Below, in pieces: positions 12,460 to 22,752 of a DNA stretch of 64,000 bases. The notes below the pieces were generated by a model that saw only the letters and a program-made list of their open reading frames with translations, made no database searches and had not been told where the DNA came from. This DNA is from Dioszegia crocea (lineage: Eukaryota > Basidiomycota > Tremellomycetes > Tremellales > Bulleribasidiaceae), in the NCBI GenBank assembly GCA_001600615.1, contig BCKK01000001.1:1217082-1281081 (forward strand). Reading direction: 5' to 3'. The position numbers were made by a program, and so were the translations under genes. Positions within the stretch are counted from its first letter, which is position 1, and the number at the start of each line of letters is the position of its first letter.

Positions 12460-13285
12460 CGCTGGCGGTTTCAACACCGCTGCAAACCTTTTTACTATTT
12501 TATTGTCTTATCTAGCACCATAGGTGTATCCTACTAGCTCTCCTTCTCTACCCTTTACCTCCCTTTACCCTTGAGGTTCCCAATGGTGTGCATCATCGCT
12601 CATGCTCCTATCCTGTCGCCGCGTACACCTCACCACCTACAGCACGCCCTATTCTCACCCACTCGCCAATCATCCAGCAAGCCGGTCCTTCGCCTTCATC
12701 ATCATCATCATATTCCCCTCCACGGTCTCCTATCCCTCCATCCTCCCTAATCGCACACCAGCTCTCCCACGGTCCACTTCCGCTACCAGTCCGACTTACC
12801 ACCTTCACACAGCAAACATGGAGGGAGATCAAGTGCCCTTTAGATACATTCTTGCTCATCGTGAGTCTCCTCTTGAACAACATGCATGGTCAAGCTGGAG
12901 CCCTTGATGCCAGTAGATGACGCTCGTGAAGATTTTGCTCTGGTATGTATGACGATGCATTCGAAACTTGGTCTTTATAAAGAAGTGCGAAAATTGGGCG
13001 CCATACTTGGTAGTGAGGGAGATAAGCATGCACAAGACGGGAGAAGGGACACGGCGAAGAAGAGAGGATTGGATGGAGCGACGAATTCTGGACGGGCATG
13101 GAAGAGGCACAAGGCAGGAGAGACTGCGGATAGAGTGGAGAAAAGGAAAAGAGGAGAAGCAGGAACAGGGCATGGAGAGAAAAGGAGGAGGATTGGATAG
13201 TGTCGTTTCTGAACTTACCGTCGGCGCCTAGCGTAAGCACACAGAAATGTGGCAGGACGGATAAGCATGCATCAAACTATACTTA

Positions 13286-13335
13286 CTTTACTTTACTTTA
13301 CTTTACTTTACTTTACTTTACTTTACTTTACTTTA
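13286..13335 (+). repeat. (CTTTA)10 pentanucleotide tract
   Basis: Ten perfect copies of CTTTA, preceded by ACTATACTTA and ended by CTTCG. It sits exactly where the shared LINE 3' UTR ends, so it is best read as the retrotransposon 3' tail rather than a random microsatellite. It is translated as repeated TLLYF in the long open frame, which is probably not real coding. Confidence 0.9.
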
Positions 13336-13865
13336 CTTCGCTGCACTATGTGGTCCAAGGCCATCATACTAGTCACTACCACTGCTCTGATCACCTTCCT
13401 GCTGCATACCTACGAGCTGGACCAGAGCACTATCGCTGCCACCGGTTTACTCCCCCTTCACCATAATGTCGTCACTCCTGATGTCGTGCCCAATTCATCC
13501 CCTATTCTACCAGCCAATCCCAGAGCCCCGCCCCACTCTGAAGAGGACAGGACGATGGAGAACACAAGCGGATCAGTGGAGAAGCTTCAGGACGGAAAGG
13601 ATGGATTGTACTGGTCGGCCTATCGCCCTACCCCCTCAACTTCACCTCCACCAACAACTATCCTACTCTCATCACTACCATCTCTCCCCCTACTCGGTCG
13701 CACACCTCTTCGCACCTCTCCTACTCACCTGCCAGACCGCCGCTCGACCTTCTCACCCATCCCTCCCACCCCTTCCTCGTTTGTAACCGTCCCACTAGCC
13801 TTATGTGGTGCTCTAGCAGCCCCGTTCGTGCCCATAATTCCCGGTCTGACGCTTGCGTTGGGTCG

Positions 13866-13976
13866 CGGTGCGCGATTACCTGTGAATACGGGAGTGTGCG
13901 ATCATCTAATTCCTACTCGAGTGTCTACACTTGGGGATGGTGTGCGATTACCCGCTTGTTCGGGAGTGTGCAATCA
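13866..13976 (+). repeat. pair of diverged direct repeats in the LINE 5' region
   Basis: 13866-13904 and 13939-13976 share GGTGYGCGATTACC and CGGGAGTGTGCRATCA. They are homologous to the repeat pair at 12362-12459 in the shortened relative. Their position ahead of any credible ORF1 start fits a 5' UTR. Confidence 0.65.
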
Positions 13977-14615
13977 GGGGGCTTCAAACACCCTCGACCA
14001 ACAACTACTTTACTTCACTTCATATCTTTCTACTATTCTAGCCGTACAAGACCGCTCTCTGCTCTCTGCGTCCATGCCGCCCCAGTACCTCCTTGTACCC
14101 CTACTGGCTTGTCCACACCACCTCTGCCTACTCTACCCCTGCCCTCTCTGTCACCCCTGCCTGCTCACTCAACTCAGACACACGCTGGCGCGGCCTGCCG
14201 CTCAATTTCGCCACACGCCGCTAATCCCGGGCTGGACCCACGCGAGAGAAATCGCCGATAGTCGGTACCCCGTGGCACATAACGCAATGTTTCATGTTAC
14301 CCCTGAAACCTATTCTCCACCGCTGCGGGTCTCACCCTTGAGTAGAAGGGCTAAGTGTGTATGTATGTGTGTGTATCCACACAATCTACCCTGGACATGC
14401 TTTGCTATCGCTTTTGTTCCCGTGTTATGCATAGAAGATTCCAGGACTAGACCTAGATGGTTTGAATGTTTTTCCCCCCTGCCCCGCAATCTCAATCTCT
14501 GTCTCTGCACCCACCACTCCACCGCTGATACGGGAACTGGAACTGCTCCTGCCCACATCCACATCCAGCACCTACCCCAATACGACAGACCCAGTCCACG
14601 CCGCCCTATCCCGCC

Positions 14616-17600
14616 GTGTCCCTTGTCTTGCTCCTTATCAGTCGTCACAACCCTTACCCTCACCCTGACCCAATATCAAAACCCCCTTCACATCCCTCAT
14701 CACGTCCCCCATCCCCTGAGTCCGACCCTAGCGATACCGCCACGCCGCCCAGTGCTCTGTACCCCTGGCCTATACTCAAGGTACGATACATCAGTAGATC
14801 CACGCCCATCAGGCAAGAGAGAAACTGACCGGCGGACAGGTCTAGAAACTTCACACTCGCTCGGACTCCATATACGCACCCCTACCGTCGCCGCCCTCAC
14901 GCGCTTCATACCTGCGACAACGCGAGTTGATGCCACCCAAGACCTGTACGTTGCATCAGCTACGTTTTGGCTGCTGGGTGAACATCAGACTAACCCGCTA
15001 GCCGAGAAACCGCCCTCCACCCCGTCAACCCGCAGATCGGATCCTCCCCCTCCTGCCCCCCCTCTCACTCCCACTCCCGCCCCTTCCCCGCTGAAGTTTC
15101 GCCCCACCGTCCCCAGGCCCTCCACTCCTGGCAAAGCAGGAGTAACCACTCGCGCCAGGCATCCCCCAGCACCCGTGCCCACCCCCGCAGTTTCGGCGTC
15201 GGTATCCCACCCCCTCATCACAGCTGAAGAATCGGCCACCAACTCCCCGCTGTCACTCAAGCGCGCCCGTCCTGCAGAGCTGGTCTCTCAGCCTCGTGCC
15301 GCCGCTGGACTCCCTCCCACCGTCGTCCGCGCCCCCTCCCCTGAAGCCACCCCTGACCTCGGCGCTATAACCGCCCAGTCCTCGCAACCGCTAAGCCAGG
15401 CTGCGTCTGAATTATCAGCGACATATCCACCTTCTGCATCTCCTCCTCCTACACCCGCGCCGGACACGGTCACCCAACCCACTTCGCACCCAATGCCTAG
15501 GGAAGACGCCATCGGGACGGACTACGCCGACCTCCTTGGCCTGCAGCAATCCAAGGCCGCCACGGTAGAAGACGGGCTTGAGCAAGACGAGCTGCACCCA
15601 CCGGATGTGGACGTCACCATGAGAGACGCCAGCGCGGACAGCGACGACATCTCTCCCCCCTCCCAGACCGGCATCACTTCCCTCTCAGGCCACGTTGACC
15701 ACCCCACGCCGAACACCAATAACACCACCACTCCCTCAACCGCCAAAGACATCCCTCTCCTACCCCCGACGCCCGACCTCTCCCATGCTCCCCAGTCCAA
15801 GCGACGGAAAGGCATTGCTGCCCGCCCCGCTGGGATCCCAACCACCGGTACCCCTGGGTCCGACCACAAGAACGCGCTCGTTCTCAAAGTCTACGCAGGC
15901 AACAAGCATAACACCTCCCTCTCCCCAGTCGATGCGGTCAAACACATCTTGACTCACGAGATCAACGTCCGCGAGCACGGTCCTATCCTCCCTGGCCTGT
16001 ACGGGTACATCGACCCCATCCTCTACTTCGTATCCCCTGGAGACCCGAATGCTGGAGCGCAGTCTGTGGTGACAACGGCCAAGATCCAATTTTCCGCCGC
16101 GGCCTGGAACGCCAAAGCCGCTGACATGGCGACGATGGAGTATGTGAGAGAGCAGCTCCAGCGGATGGGTTATGAGGTGGAATACAACAGTGCACACACC
16201 AAGGACCACCGGGCCACCGTGAATGCGAAATTCACCCCCATCGACCCCACTATCCCTCATGATCTGTCGGAGGAGGCGGCCGAGTTGGGAATTGCAACCG
16301 CGCTTGCAGAGGTTAGCTGTACGGCGGAAGGACAGTGGGGCGGTTTCGGGAGAGAGCAGAAGAGGCCGGTGATGAGATGGGTGAAGTTCAGCAGTCCAGC
16401 GTCGCTCGACCGCTTCCTCGATGAGCGCAGGGGCTACACGTGGTCTGTCGGCAACTTCCACCTCACCTTCCAACGCCCAGCAATCATCCTCCTCCCCAAT
16501 GCTGCCACCATTGCTACCACCAAGGTCGATGGCAAAGAACCCGAGGAGATCATGGCCATCCTATGGTCTCTGGTCGATGCATTCCACACGCACAACAATC
16601 TCCCCCAACCCATCAACGAAGAAGACGCTGTCCACTTCCTGCTCGACGATTCTGTCCCATCCCCCGCCGCGGTCTTTGCGGTCGCTTGCTCCACCGGTGC
16701 ACTTGCCGACTACCTATGCGACCAGTCCTACGACTTCGGAACCGGCTTCGAATACGCACATGTTCTTAATGAGCATCAGTGTCGGTCAGCGGAAACCCGC
16801 AGCAGGTGGGACGTGAAGCAGATCAGGGACATCAAGGATGGGGTGATGAGCGGAAATCAGATGACGGAGGCCATCAATGCAAAGGTCCTAGCCGCCACCA
16901 CGATGATAAACGAGGACAACAAGCGGAGGGATGAAGAGCAGGTTCGTCGGGATTCGGAACAACGGGTCCAGATTGACCGGATGTCGCAGCAGTACACCGC
17001 CACCGTCAATGCGTTCACCGACTTCAGCCACACCGTCCTCAGTCGCCAAGATGCCATGGCTGCTACCATGTACACCGGTCACCACGTCCAGAACCAGGTC
17101 GAGGACATCCGGCCGGACCTCAATGACGCCCGCGCAGATCTGCGAACCTACCGCGGGAAATACGAGGACGCGGAGATGATCAAGGATGAGTACGAGGACG
17201 ATCTGACGGAAGAGGGGATGCGGAAGTTCAAGGGTGCTGAGAAGATGATGAAGAGGTGGAATGGCAAGATGAATGAGACGAAGGAGGTCATCACGCAGCT
17301 CCAAGGCTCCATCAACGTTCTCAAAGCTAGTCACCCCCTCAACGGCCCCAACCCCTTCGGTATTACCGCGCCTACCCCACGAGCGGCTATCAATGGTGGC
17401 GCCTCCATCAATCTCATGGCCGTAAGTCTGACGCATTGCACGAGCTTACTCTCGCCAGGTGGACGACGCCTTCACCTGATCAGCTCTCCTCCCTCATCCA
17501 ACATCTGTATATACGCTCCAACGTCGTCAACTCCCCACCCCGCACCGATACCTATCTCAGTTTTACGATACCCGACTGCATCACTGTCTACACCACACTC

Positions 17601-17897
17601 GCCTACCTGCCCAGTCCGCATTTCCCTGCCCAACCGATCGTCCATAATATCCCTGGCGCCCCACTGGCTGGTGGTCAGCCTTCGTCAGACGGTCGATGGT
17701 GTGTATACAGTCTGTCTCCGTATACCCCTAGTGCTGTTGATGATATACGTATCCAGCCGAACCACAAGTCAGCCTCCGAGCTTACAACTCCAACTGCTAT
17801 TATTGCTGATCCTCTTACCCATGACCCAGGCGGCACCGCCGCTATCCATTCTCACGTTGAATGTCAACAACATGGGCCAAAACTGGGAGAAGAATGA
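14616..17897 (+). CDS. LINE ORF1 (gag-like), probably spliced; 5' end unresolved
   Basis: ORF1 proteins of LINEs bind element RNA. A protein-like frame ending ALYPWPILK at 14778 meets a GTACGATACA donor. An intron with CTGAC and AG ends near 14843. An exon reading SDSIYAPLPSPPSRASYLRQRE follows to 14946, then a second intron (GTACGT, GACTAAC, GCTAG) to 15002. The next exon begins SEKPPSTPSTRRSD, and removing both introns links the frames correctly. After a Pro-rich stretch, an ordered region begins near 15865 (NALVLKVYAGNKHN) and a charged coiled coil follows near 16900-17320. At 17422 a GTAAGT allows a jump to 17484, which reaches the frame LSSLIQHLYIRSNVVN and a stop at 17897, inside ORF2. 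No CCHC knuckle is seen. The true start ATG was not found. Confidence 0.55.
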
Positions 17898-20800
17898 GAG
17901 CATCCTAGGATTGATAACGGGCTCCATGCCTCACATAGTTATCCTCACTGAGACCTGGCAACCGACAAAGGAAGCGGTACGCCTGCCTCACTCACGCGGA
18001 GCAAGGACCAATATCGAGCTCCTCAAGTTCTACCGGGTCCATTTCACCCCGGCATATGGATCAGTCAGTAACGGTGTGACCATGCTCGTGCTCAAGACTA
18101 TCACCTCAACTGCACTCCCGATCAAGACGATAGGGTATGGCGCTGGTCGGGTGTTGGGGGCGGACATCATACTGAGAGGAGTAGAGAACAACCACGAGAC
18201 GGTCCGCGTCATAGGCGTGTACGCCCCAACGGGTACCACTGCTGACGGGGCTAATGTAAAAGGCTTCTGGAGCGACGTACGAGCCCTGACCGGCTGTCCC
18301 CACGAGTGGATTCTGGCTGGAGATGTGAACACTACCCTTCACGATGGGGAGACCTTGGGGCAGAGCAAGCAGTACATCAGCTCGCGTGACTACCAACACA
18401 AACGCCGCCTCTACAAAGACTTTCTGCTGGACTTCCAGGCACACGATGGCTGGACAGAAAAGCCGGACTTCAACATCTACGACGACTGGACTACCCACGC
18501 ACACACAAAGTACACCAGCAAGTCAATCCTTGACAGAGTCGCCGTATCCAAACGCTTGATCATTGACAATATCGCTACTTACGAGTCGGGGGGTTTCAGG
18601 ACCAATCACCGCGCCGTCGTCGCCAAGGTCATTATAGGCGCCTTTCCCCCTGCTCGCGGGTCAACGCAACAGAATCTGGCCCCCTCCCGCTTCAGGCAGC
18701 CCAACAACAAACGCGCCGCTGGAGTGTTCACCGGATTCAGAGTGCTCATACAGCAGCTGATGGTAGGCGAGCCCCCGCCAAGCGAGCCGACAACAGACGA
18801 CGAGGCAGATGTACTCTACGCCTACTGCACACGTATCATCAGTAAGGCGAGCGATTTGACATTCTACAAGCCTCGCAAGGAGACAGTCAACCCGGCCTAC
18901 TACTCGGACCCCACCTCTCCCGCATGTGAAGCATTAAAGGCACGGTCCAACACGGTCGGAAAACTCATTTCGGCGATCCGTGAGTCGAGACTGGCAGACT
19001 TCCTCGCTACACACCCCAGAGCACGTCGCGAGTTGGATGATATCCGGTCTAGTCCCATACCGCAGGTACAGATCGCAGCCCTGCGTAGCCATCGCCACAA
19101 GATCGGCAGAGAGCTCCAGAAGGCCCGCAATACGGCTGCCGCCGCAGACAAGAATCTTCGGACCATGAACGATTTCAGCGCGATCCTCAGGGGTGGTGGA
19201 AGGATCAAACACCTTTTTGAGCCACACGAGATCACTAATCCACCTGTGTTGAAGAGAACTTGCGCCGAAGACGAGAGAGTCACCTACGCGTTCACACCCG
19301 AGGACAAGCTCGAAGTGATGACTATGCACTTCAGGAAAGTCTACCACACAGAGGACCCACAACCACAAGCGAAGCCATGGCTGACATCGGAGGGAGCGAG
19401 GCTCATGGCAGAGAAGACGACGGGAGACAATGCTCTAAGTTGGCCATGCCCTATGTCCTTTCCCAGTTTCCTCCAAGCCCTGATGCGCGGGAACAGGAAA
19501 CCATCCCCGGGACCAGATGGCTGGGAGAAGTGGGTTGTGAGGCAATGTCCAGAAAGTTTCCAGCGCCTGGCTTTAGCGCTAACCAACTACACCATCATGA
19601 CTAACTATCACCCCGAGGGACTCAAGGACCTGTTCATATCCCCTTTGTTCAAGCAGAAGGGCAGCATGGCGGATCCTGCTAACTACCGGGGCATCGTCTA
19701 CTCCAACTGCCTATATGCGCTGCAGAGCAGCTTCTTCGGCAAGGTCCTGCAAGAGTACGCCTGGGACAGAGGCCTTCTACCGAGCACACAGATCGCAACA
19801 CAGCAGGGTGTGCAGTCCGGAGACCTCGTAACCTTTCTCAACCAAGTACACCACGCGGCGAAACTCAACGGGCAGACGCTAGCCGCCATCAAACGCGACC
19901 ATAAGCAGGGTTTTGATAACCTCCACGCCTCAGCGTTTTATGACGCGCTGACATACTGTGGTGTCAATGACTCGGTCGCTGCATTCGACAAGGCCAGAAC
20001 CACCAACGTCAAGATGCGTATCAAGTCCCAGGACGGAATCTCAGAAGACGTCATCACTACCAACGAGCTGGTAACCCAGGGCAACGGCGCCAGCCCCATC
20101 AAGTATAATCTGTCGCTCGGCATGCTTACACACTGGCTCATGAACGGCGGCATCTCCGACGACAAGATTCCAACCATCCACAGCTACAACTACATGAAGA
20201 AAGGACCTCACAACCTTGAACTCGAACAGCACCCCGTCAAGCTATTGAGTGTGGAGGCTATGGACGATTCGATATGGTTTGCGAAGAGCTGGGAGGACCT
20301 GGACACAGTAGTCATGCTGACAGAAACTTTCCAATCGGCCTATAACGTGCAGACTCACTGGGACAGCCCGGACAAGACGATATGCTTCACCCTAGGTGCG
20401 CCGCTGCTCCGAAATCCAAAACAGCTGGTCTTTCAGACACCCAGGGGTGCCAAGACGGTCCCTTTCACAGACACGCCCTCGCTCCTACGCACCCAACTGC
20501 ATGACCCTGCCGCCACCCTTACTCACCTACTCAAGACCATCGATGACTTCCCCATGCCGAAGAACAAGCTCTTACCGCTACCCCTCCTCAGGAAGGCAGT
20601 CTGGTCCCTGTTACTGCCTAAGCTCCGAGGACGGCTTCAATACCAGCCGCTCATGCCCGATTGCGCCAAGCAGGTCGACGATGCTATCGCCAGGAAGGTA
20701 TTCGAGGCAGTGGATTGCCGCTACGTCACAGCACCGCTGCTGTCCTTGCCCCTCCGTTATCACGGGTTTGGGTTTCCCTCAGTACACGCCATCAACGGCG

Positions 20801-22650
20801 AATTGGCGGTGAACTCATTGATCAGAGGGTTGAATCATCACCTACCCAGCTTTCGAACCATGGCCCGGATCACCTACGCCAATGCGAGCTGTGTCTCTGC
20901 CTCATGCACCAGTCCGCTGGAAACCACGAAGCTAAAACGTCCACTGGAGGGGGTCGTGCCCCAGGAATGGATAGCCGGAAGGCAATATTTACTCGATCTG
21001 GATATGAAGATCGTCGACACTGATAGGTCCAACTGGCAATCCTTCAACTCTAGACATGTCCTCAACCAAGTAGCGGCACTGACTGGCAAGCGCATCCCCG
21101 CACCTGCTGCCGTTGTCCTGCAAGCGTCGGCATCACCACTGACGACAGAAGACATGACCTGGAGTCAGTATCGAGTACAAGCTGCGTTGATAAAGCGGGA
21201 CAACAGACAGTCGCGCGACGTCAGGGCGGCGGCTGATGAGGTACGCATTCTCGCCAAGACCATACGGCTACCAGACGCGCTTGCCACTACGGATTGTGAC
21301 AGCTTCAACTCCAAGACCATGCGTCGCGCTGTGTACAAGGATCTGGTGCTTGGCCGTTCCACGTTCATAACACCTGATGGGGTACGTCAAGTATGGGCGA
21401 TAGATGGCAGTCACAAGGACGTCACGCCCAAAATTACGTCCACCACCGCAGCAGTCGTTGGCCCTCTCACCCGGACATTCAAGCTCAGCGGACAATACGC
21501 CACGTCCCTTCATGGTGAACTCCTCGCTCAAATAGCAGTCCACGTCCTGAGCAGATCGATGGCCATCGCCGACGGGCTCATTCTCACGGACCACAAGGGC
21601 GGCATGAATATCGTCCGACAGAGCCAAGACCCAAGCGTCAGGCAGCCGATTGGGAAGTACTACCCCGGTCACGAGCTCCGCGGGTGGCTCACTCACGAAT
21701 CGCAGGATGCCACTTTGGATGTCGAGCATGTCAAAGCTCACACTGGGGCTACCGACGAGAAGTCCAAACTCAACGATCGTGCAGATGAGGAGGCAAAGAA
21801 GGCGCATAGCTCCCCGATGACCACCACCTTACCCCCACTTACGGGATGGATGAGACGCTTCGTGCCCTATCTCAAGGATAAGGGATACGTGCCCGACAAC
21901 TGGAAGCCTATCCTTCATGCGGGGCTGGCGCTCATAGTCCTCCGAGAGCTGAAACTATCGGTTAGAGATCGGCTGAATTATCACGGCCTACCAGGAGCGC
22001 AACCCGTTGCAGACTACTTTTACACCAAGGCGGCCACCGGCCCAACCTCAAAGTCTCAACTCATACTCAGGTCCGGCATGTTCTACTCAGGGGCCCTACG
22101 CCACAAGCTGATTCCTACATTCCCGCAAGCGTGCGAGTGCGGTGCACCAATCGATGACTCACACCACATATTTGTCGAGTGCAAGCGCTTCGACCTGGTC
22201 CGGGAGCAAGAGGAGCGCCGATTCCGGCGTCTCTTGCTCACTCGACGTGGGAGGCGAGGCCCCCACGGAGAGGACAACCCCGCACTAACTGACGCAGAGC
22301 TTAACATCGCCATCTCCCCTTATATCCAGACCATCCTCAAAGGTTCCGTTACTGAACCCAGCAGGTACTACTATGGCTCCCTCCCTGCCCCTCCTCCTCC
22401 CCTTGACTCCTCCATCCATCGTAGCGCCCACAACTTCGCCATCGTCCTCACCAGTCGTATCGTCGGAATCTACCTCCGGGAGCGGGAATCGAAAGACGGA
22501 AGGAATACCTACACCAGGAAGCGTAAGGCAGTAGATACAGAGGTGCAGGCGGGCAAGCGTAGGAAGACGGCGCATGAGACTGGGAGACCGGACAAGAGGA
22601 AGCGGACAGGGGATACGGGTGTGCATGGAGATAAGAGGATTAGGCGGTAG
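17821..22650 (+). CDS. LINE ORF2: endonuclease, reverse transcriptase, RNase H
   Basis: From ATG 17821 the frame encodes 1,609 aa. The endonuclease covers residues ~5-270: LTLNVNNMG, the acidic ILTETW, AGDVNTTL, SILDRVAVSK and TNHRAVV in the place of the usual SDHR. The RT covers ~550-870: SPGPDGW, the fingers motif ANYRGIVYSN, the first catalytic Asp in IKRDHKQGFDNL (codon 19897), QGNGASP, and the catalytic pair in VEAMDDSIWF (20257-20268). AMDD replaces the common YADD or FADD. RNase H covers ~1190-1325: AIDGS, HGELLAQ, LTDHKGG and VKAHTG...NDRADEEAK, keeping the acidic residues and His. The zinc-type motif CECGAPIDDSHHIFVEC follows, and the C-terminus is very basic. Frame integrity suggests function, but the TNHR and AMDD boxes need checking against relatives. 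Its start overlaps ORF1 by 77 nt in another frame. Confidence 0.88.
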   Translation: MTQAAPPLSILTLNVNNMGQNWEKNESILGLITGSMPHIVILTETWQPTKEAVRLPHSRGARTNIELLKFYRVHFTPAYGSVSNGVTMLVLKTITSTALPIKTIGYGAGRVLGADIILRGVENNHETVRVIGVYAPTGTTADGANVKGFWSDVRALTGCPHEWILAGDVNTTLHDGETLGQSKQYISSRDYQHKRRLYKDFLLDFQAHDGWTEKPDFNIYDDWTTHAHTKYTSKSILDRVAVSKRLIIDNIATYESGGFRTNHRAVVAKVIIGAFPPARGSTQQNLAPSRFRQPNNKRAAGVFTGFRVLIQQLMVGEPPPSEPTTDDEADVLYAYCTRIISKASDLTFYKPRKETVNPAYYSDPTSPACEALKARSNTVGKLISAIRESRLADFLATHPRARRELDDIRSSPIPQVQIAALRSHRHKIGRELQKARNTAAAADKNLRTMNDFSAILRGGGRIKHLFEPHEITNPPVLKRTCAEDERVTYAFTPEDKLEVMTMHFRKVYHTEDPQPQAKPWLTSEGARLMAEKTTGDNALSWPCPMSFPSFLQALMRGNRKPSPGPDGWEKWVVRQCPESFQRLALALTNYTIMTNYHPEGLKDLFISPLFKQKGSMADPANYRGIVYSNCLYALQSSFFGKVLQEYAWDRGLLPSTQIATQQGVQSGDLVTFLNQVHHAAKLNGQTLAAIKRDHKQGFDNLHASAFYDALTYCGVNDSVAAFDKARTTNVKMRIKSQDGISEDVITTNELVTQGNGASPIKYNLSLGMLTHWLMNGGISDDKIPTIHSYNYMKKGPHNLELEQHPVKLLSVEAMDDSIWFAKSWEDLDTVVMLTETFQSAYNVQTHWDSPDKTICFTLGAPLLRNPKQLVFQTPRGAKTVPFTDTPSLLRTQLHDPAATLTHLLKTIDDFPMPKNKLLPLPLLRKAVWSLLLPKLRGRLQYQPLMPDCAKQVDDAIARKVFEAVDCRYVTAPLLSLPLRYHGFGFPSVHAINGELAVNSLIRGLNHHLPSFRTMARITYANASCVSASCTSPLETTKLKRPLEGVVPQEWIAGRQYLLDLDMKIVDTDRSNWQSFNSRHVLNQVAALTGKRIPAPAAVVLQASASPLTTEDMTWSQYRVQAALIKRDNRQSRDVRAAADEVRILAKTIRLPDALATTDCDSFNSKTMRRAVYKDLVLGRSTFITPDGVRQVWAIDGSHKDVTPKITSTTAAVVGPLTRTFKLSGQYATSLHGELLAQIAVHVLSRSMAIADGLILTDHKGGMNIVRQSQDPSVRQPIGKYYPGHELRGWLTHESQDATLDVEHVKAHTGATDEKSKLNDRADEEAKKAHSSPMTTTLPPLTGWMRRFVPYLKDKGYVPDNWKPILHAGLALIVLRELKLSVRDRLNYHGLPGAQPVADYFYTKAATGPTSKSQLILRSGMFYSGALRHKLIPTFPQACECGAPIDDSHHIFVECKRFDLVREQEERRFRRLLLTRRGRRGPHGEDNPALTDAELNIAISPYIQTILKGSVTEPSRYYYGSLPAPPPPLDSSIHRSAHNFAIVLTSRIVGIYLRERESKDGRNTYTRKRKAVDTEVQAGKRRKTAHETGRPDKRKRTGDTGVHGDKRIRR

Positions 22651-22752
22651 ATGGGGGTAGTGGGGAAAAGTTTACAAACTTACTCTCGGGGCCTAGCCTA
22701 GACATACCGAAAGGTAGTGAGGGAGATAAGCATGCACAAAACTATACTTACC

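Larger units (their letters stand above)
11497..13335 (+). mobile_element. degenerate, internally shortened LINE relative
   Basis: This region resembles the two ends of the long element downstream without its middle. At 12362-12394 and 12427-12459 it carries two 33-nt copies (GGTGCGC...GGGGATGTGCGATCA) related to the pair at 13866-13904 and 13939-13976 in the long element. Its last open frame (12886-13200) ends in a Lys/Arg-rich tail (KRKRGEAGTGHGEKRRRIG) like the C-terminus of ORF2 (PDKRKRTGDTGVHGDKRIRR). After the stop, GATAAGCATGCA and AACTATACTTAC recur as in the 3' UTR of the long element. The tail is (CTTTA)10. No endonuclease or RT is present. The left boundary is uncertain. It may be an internally deleted copy or a non-autonomous derivative. 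Confidence 0.6.
13336..22752 (+). mobile_element. long non-LTR (LINE) retrotransposon, APE/RT/RNase H type
   Basis: The element runs from just after the (CTTTA)10 tract to the end of the shared 3' UTR block (ACTATACTTAC). A single frame is open from 13249 to 22650, but it mixes the tail of the neighbouring element, a Pro/Ser-rich 5' region, ORF1 and ORF2. ORF2 has an apurinic-type endonuclease, RT, RNase H and a C-terminal zinc motif, the order seen in Tad- and I-like LINE clades. The 3' UTR after 22650 is only ~100 nt, and the tail is reduced to CTTGCTTGAA rather than a long repeat. No LTRs are visible. The uninterrupted ORF2 suggests recent activity. No target-site duplication could be recognised, so the ends are approximate. 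Confidence 0.85.

Noticed and set aside
14340..14400. TG-rich tract (GTATGTATGTGTGTGTAT) as a telomeric or regulatory repeat
   Set aside because: Too short and irregular; it lies within the element's Pro-rich 5' region.
13249..15000. Start of the 3,133-aa frame as the N-terminus of one giant protein
   Set aside because: It begins in the neighbour's 3' UTR, translates the (CTTTA)10 tail, and runs through intron signals and repeats; the open frame reflects the low stop-codon density of this GC-rich DNA.
16421..17436. Overlapping antisense and out-of-frame frames across LINE ORF1
   Set aside because: Shadows caused by strong codon bias in ORF1.
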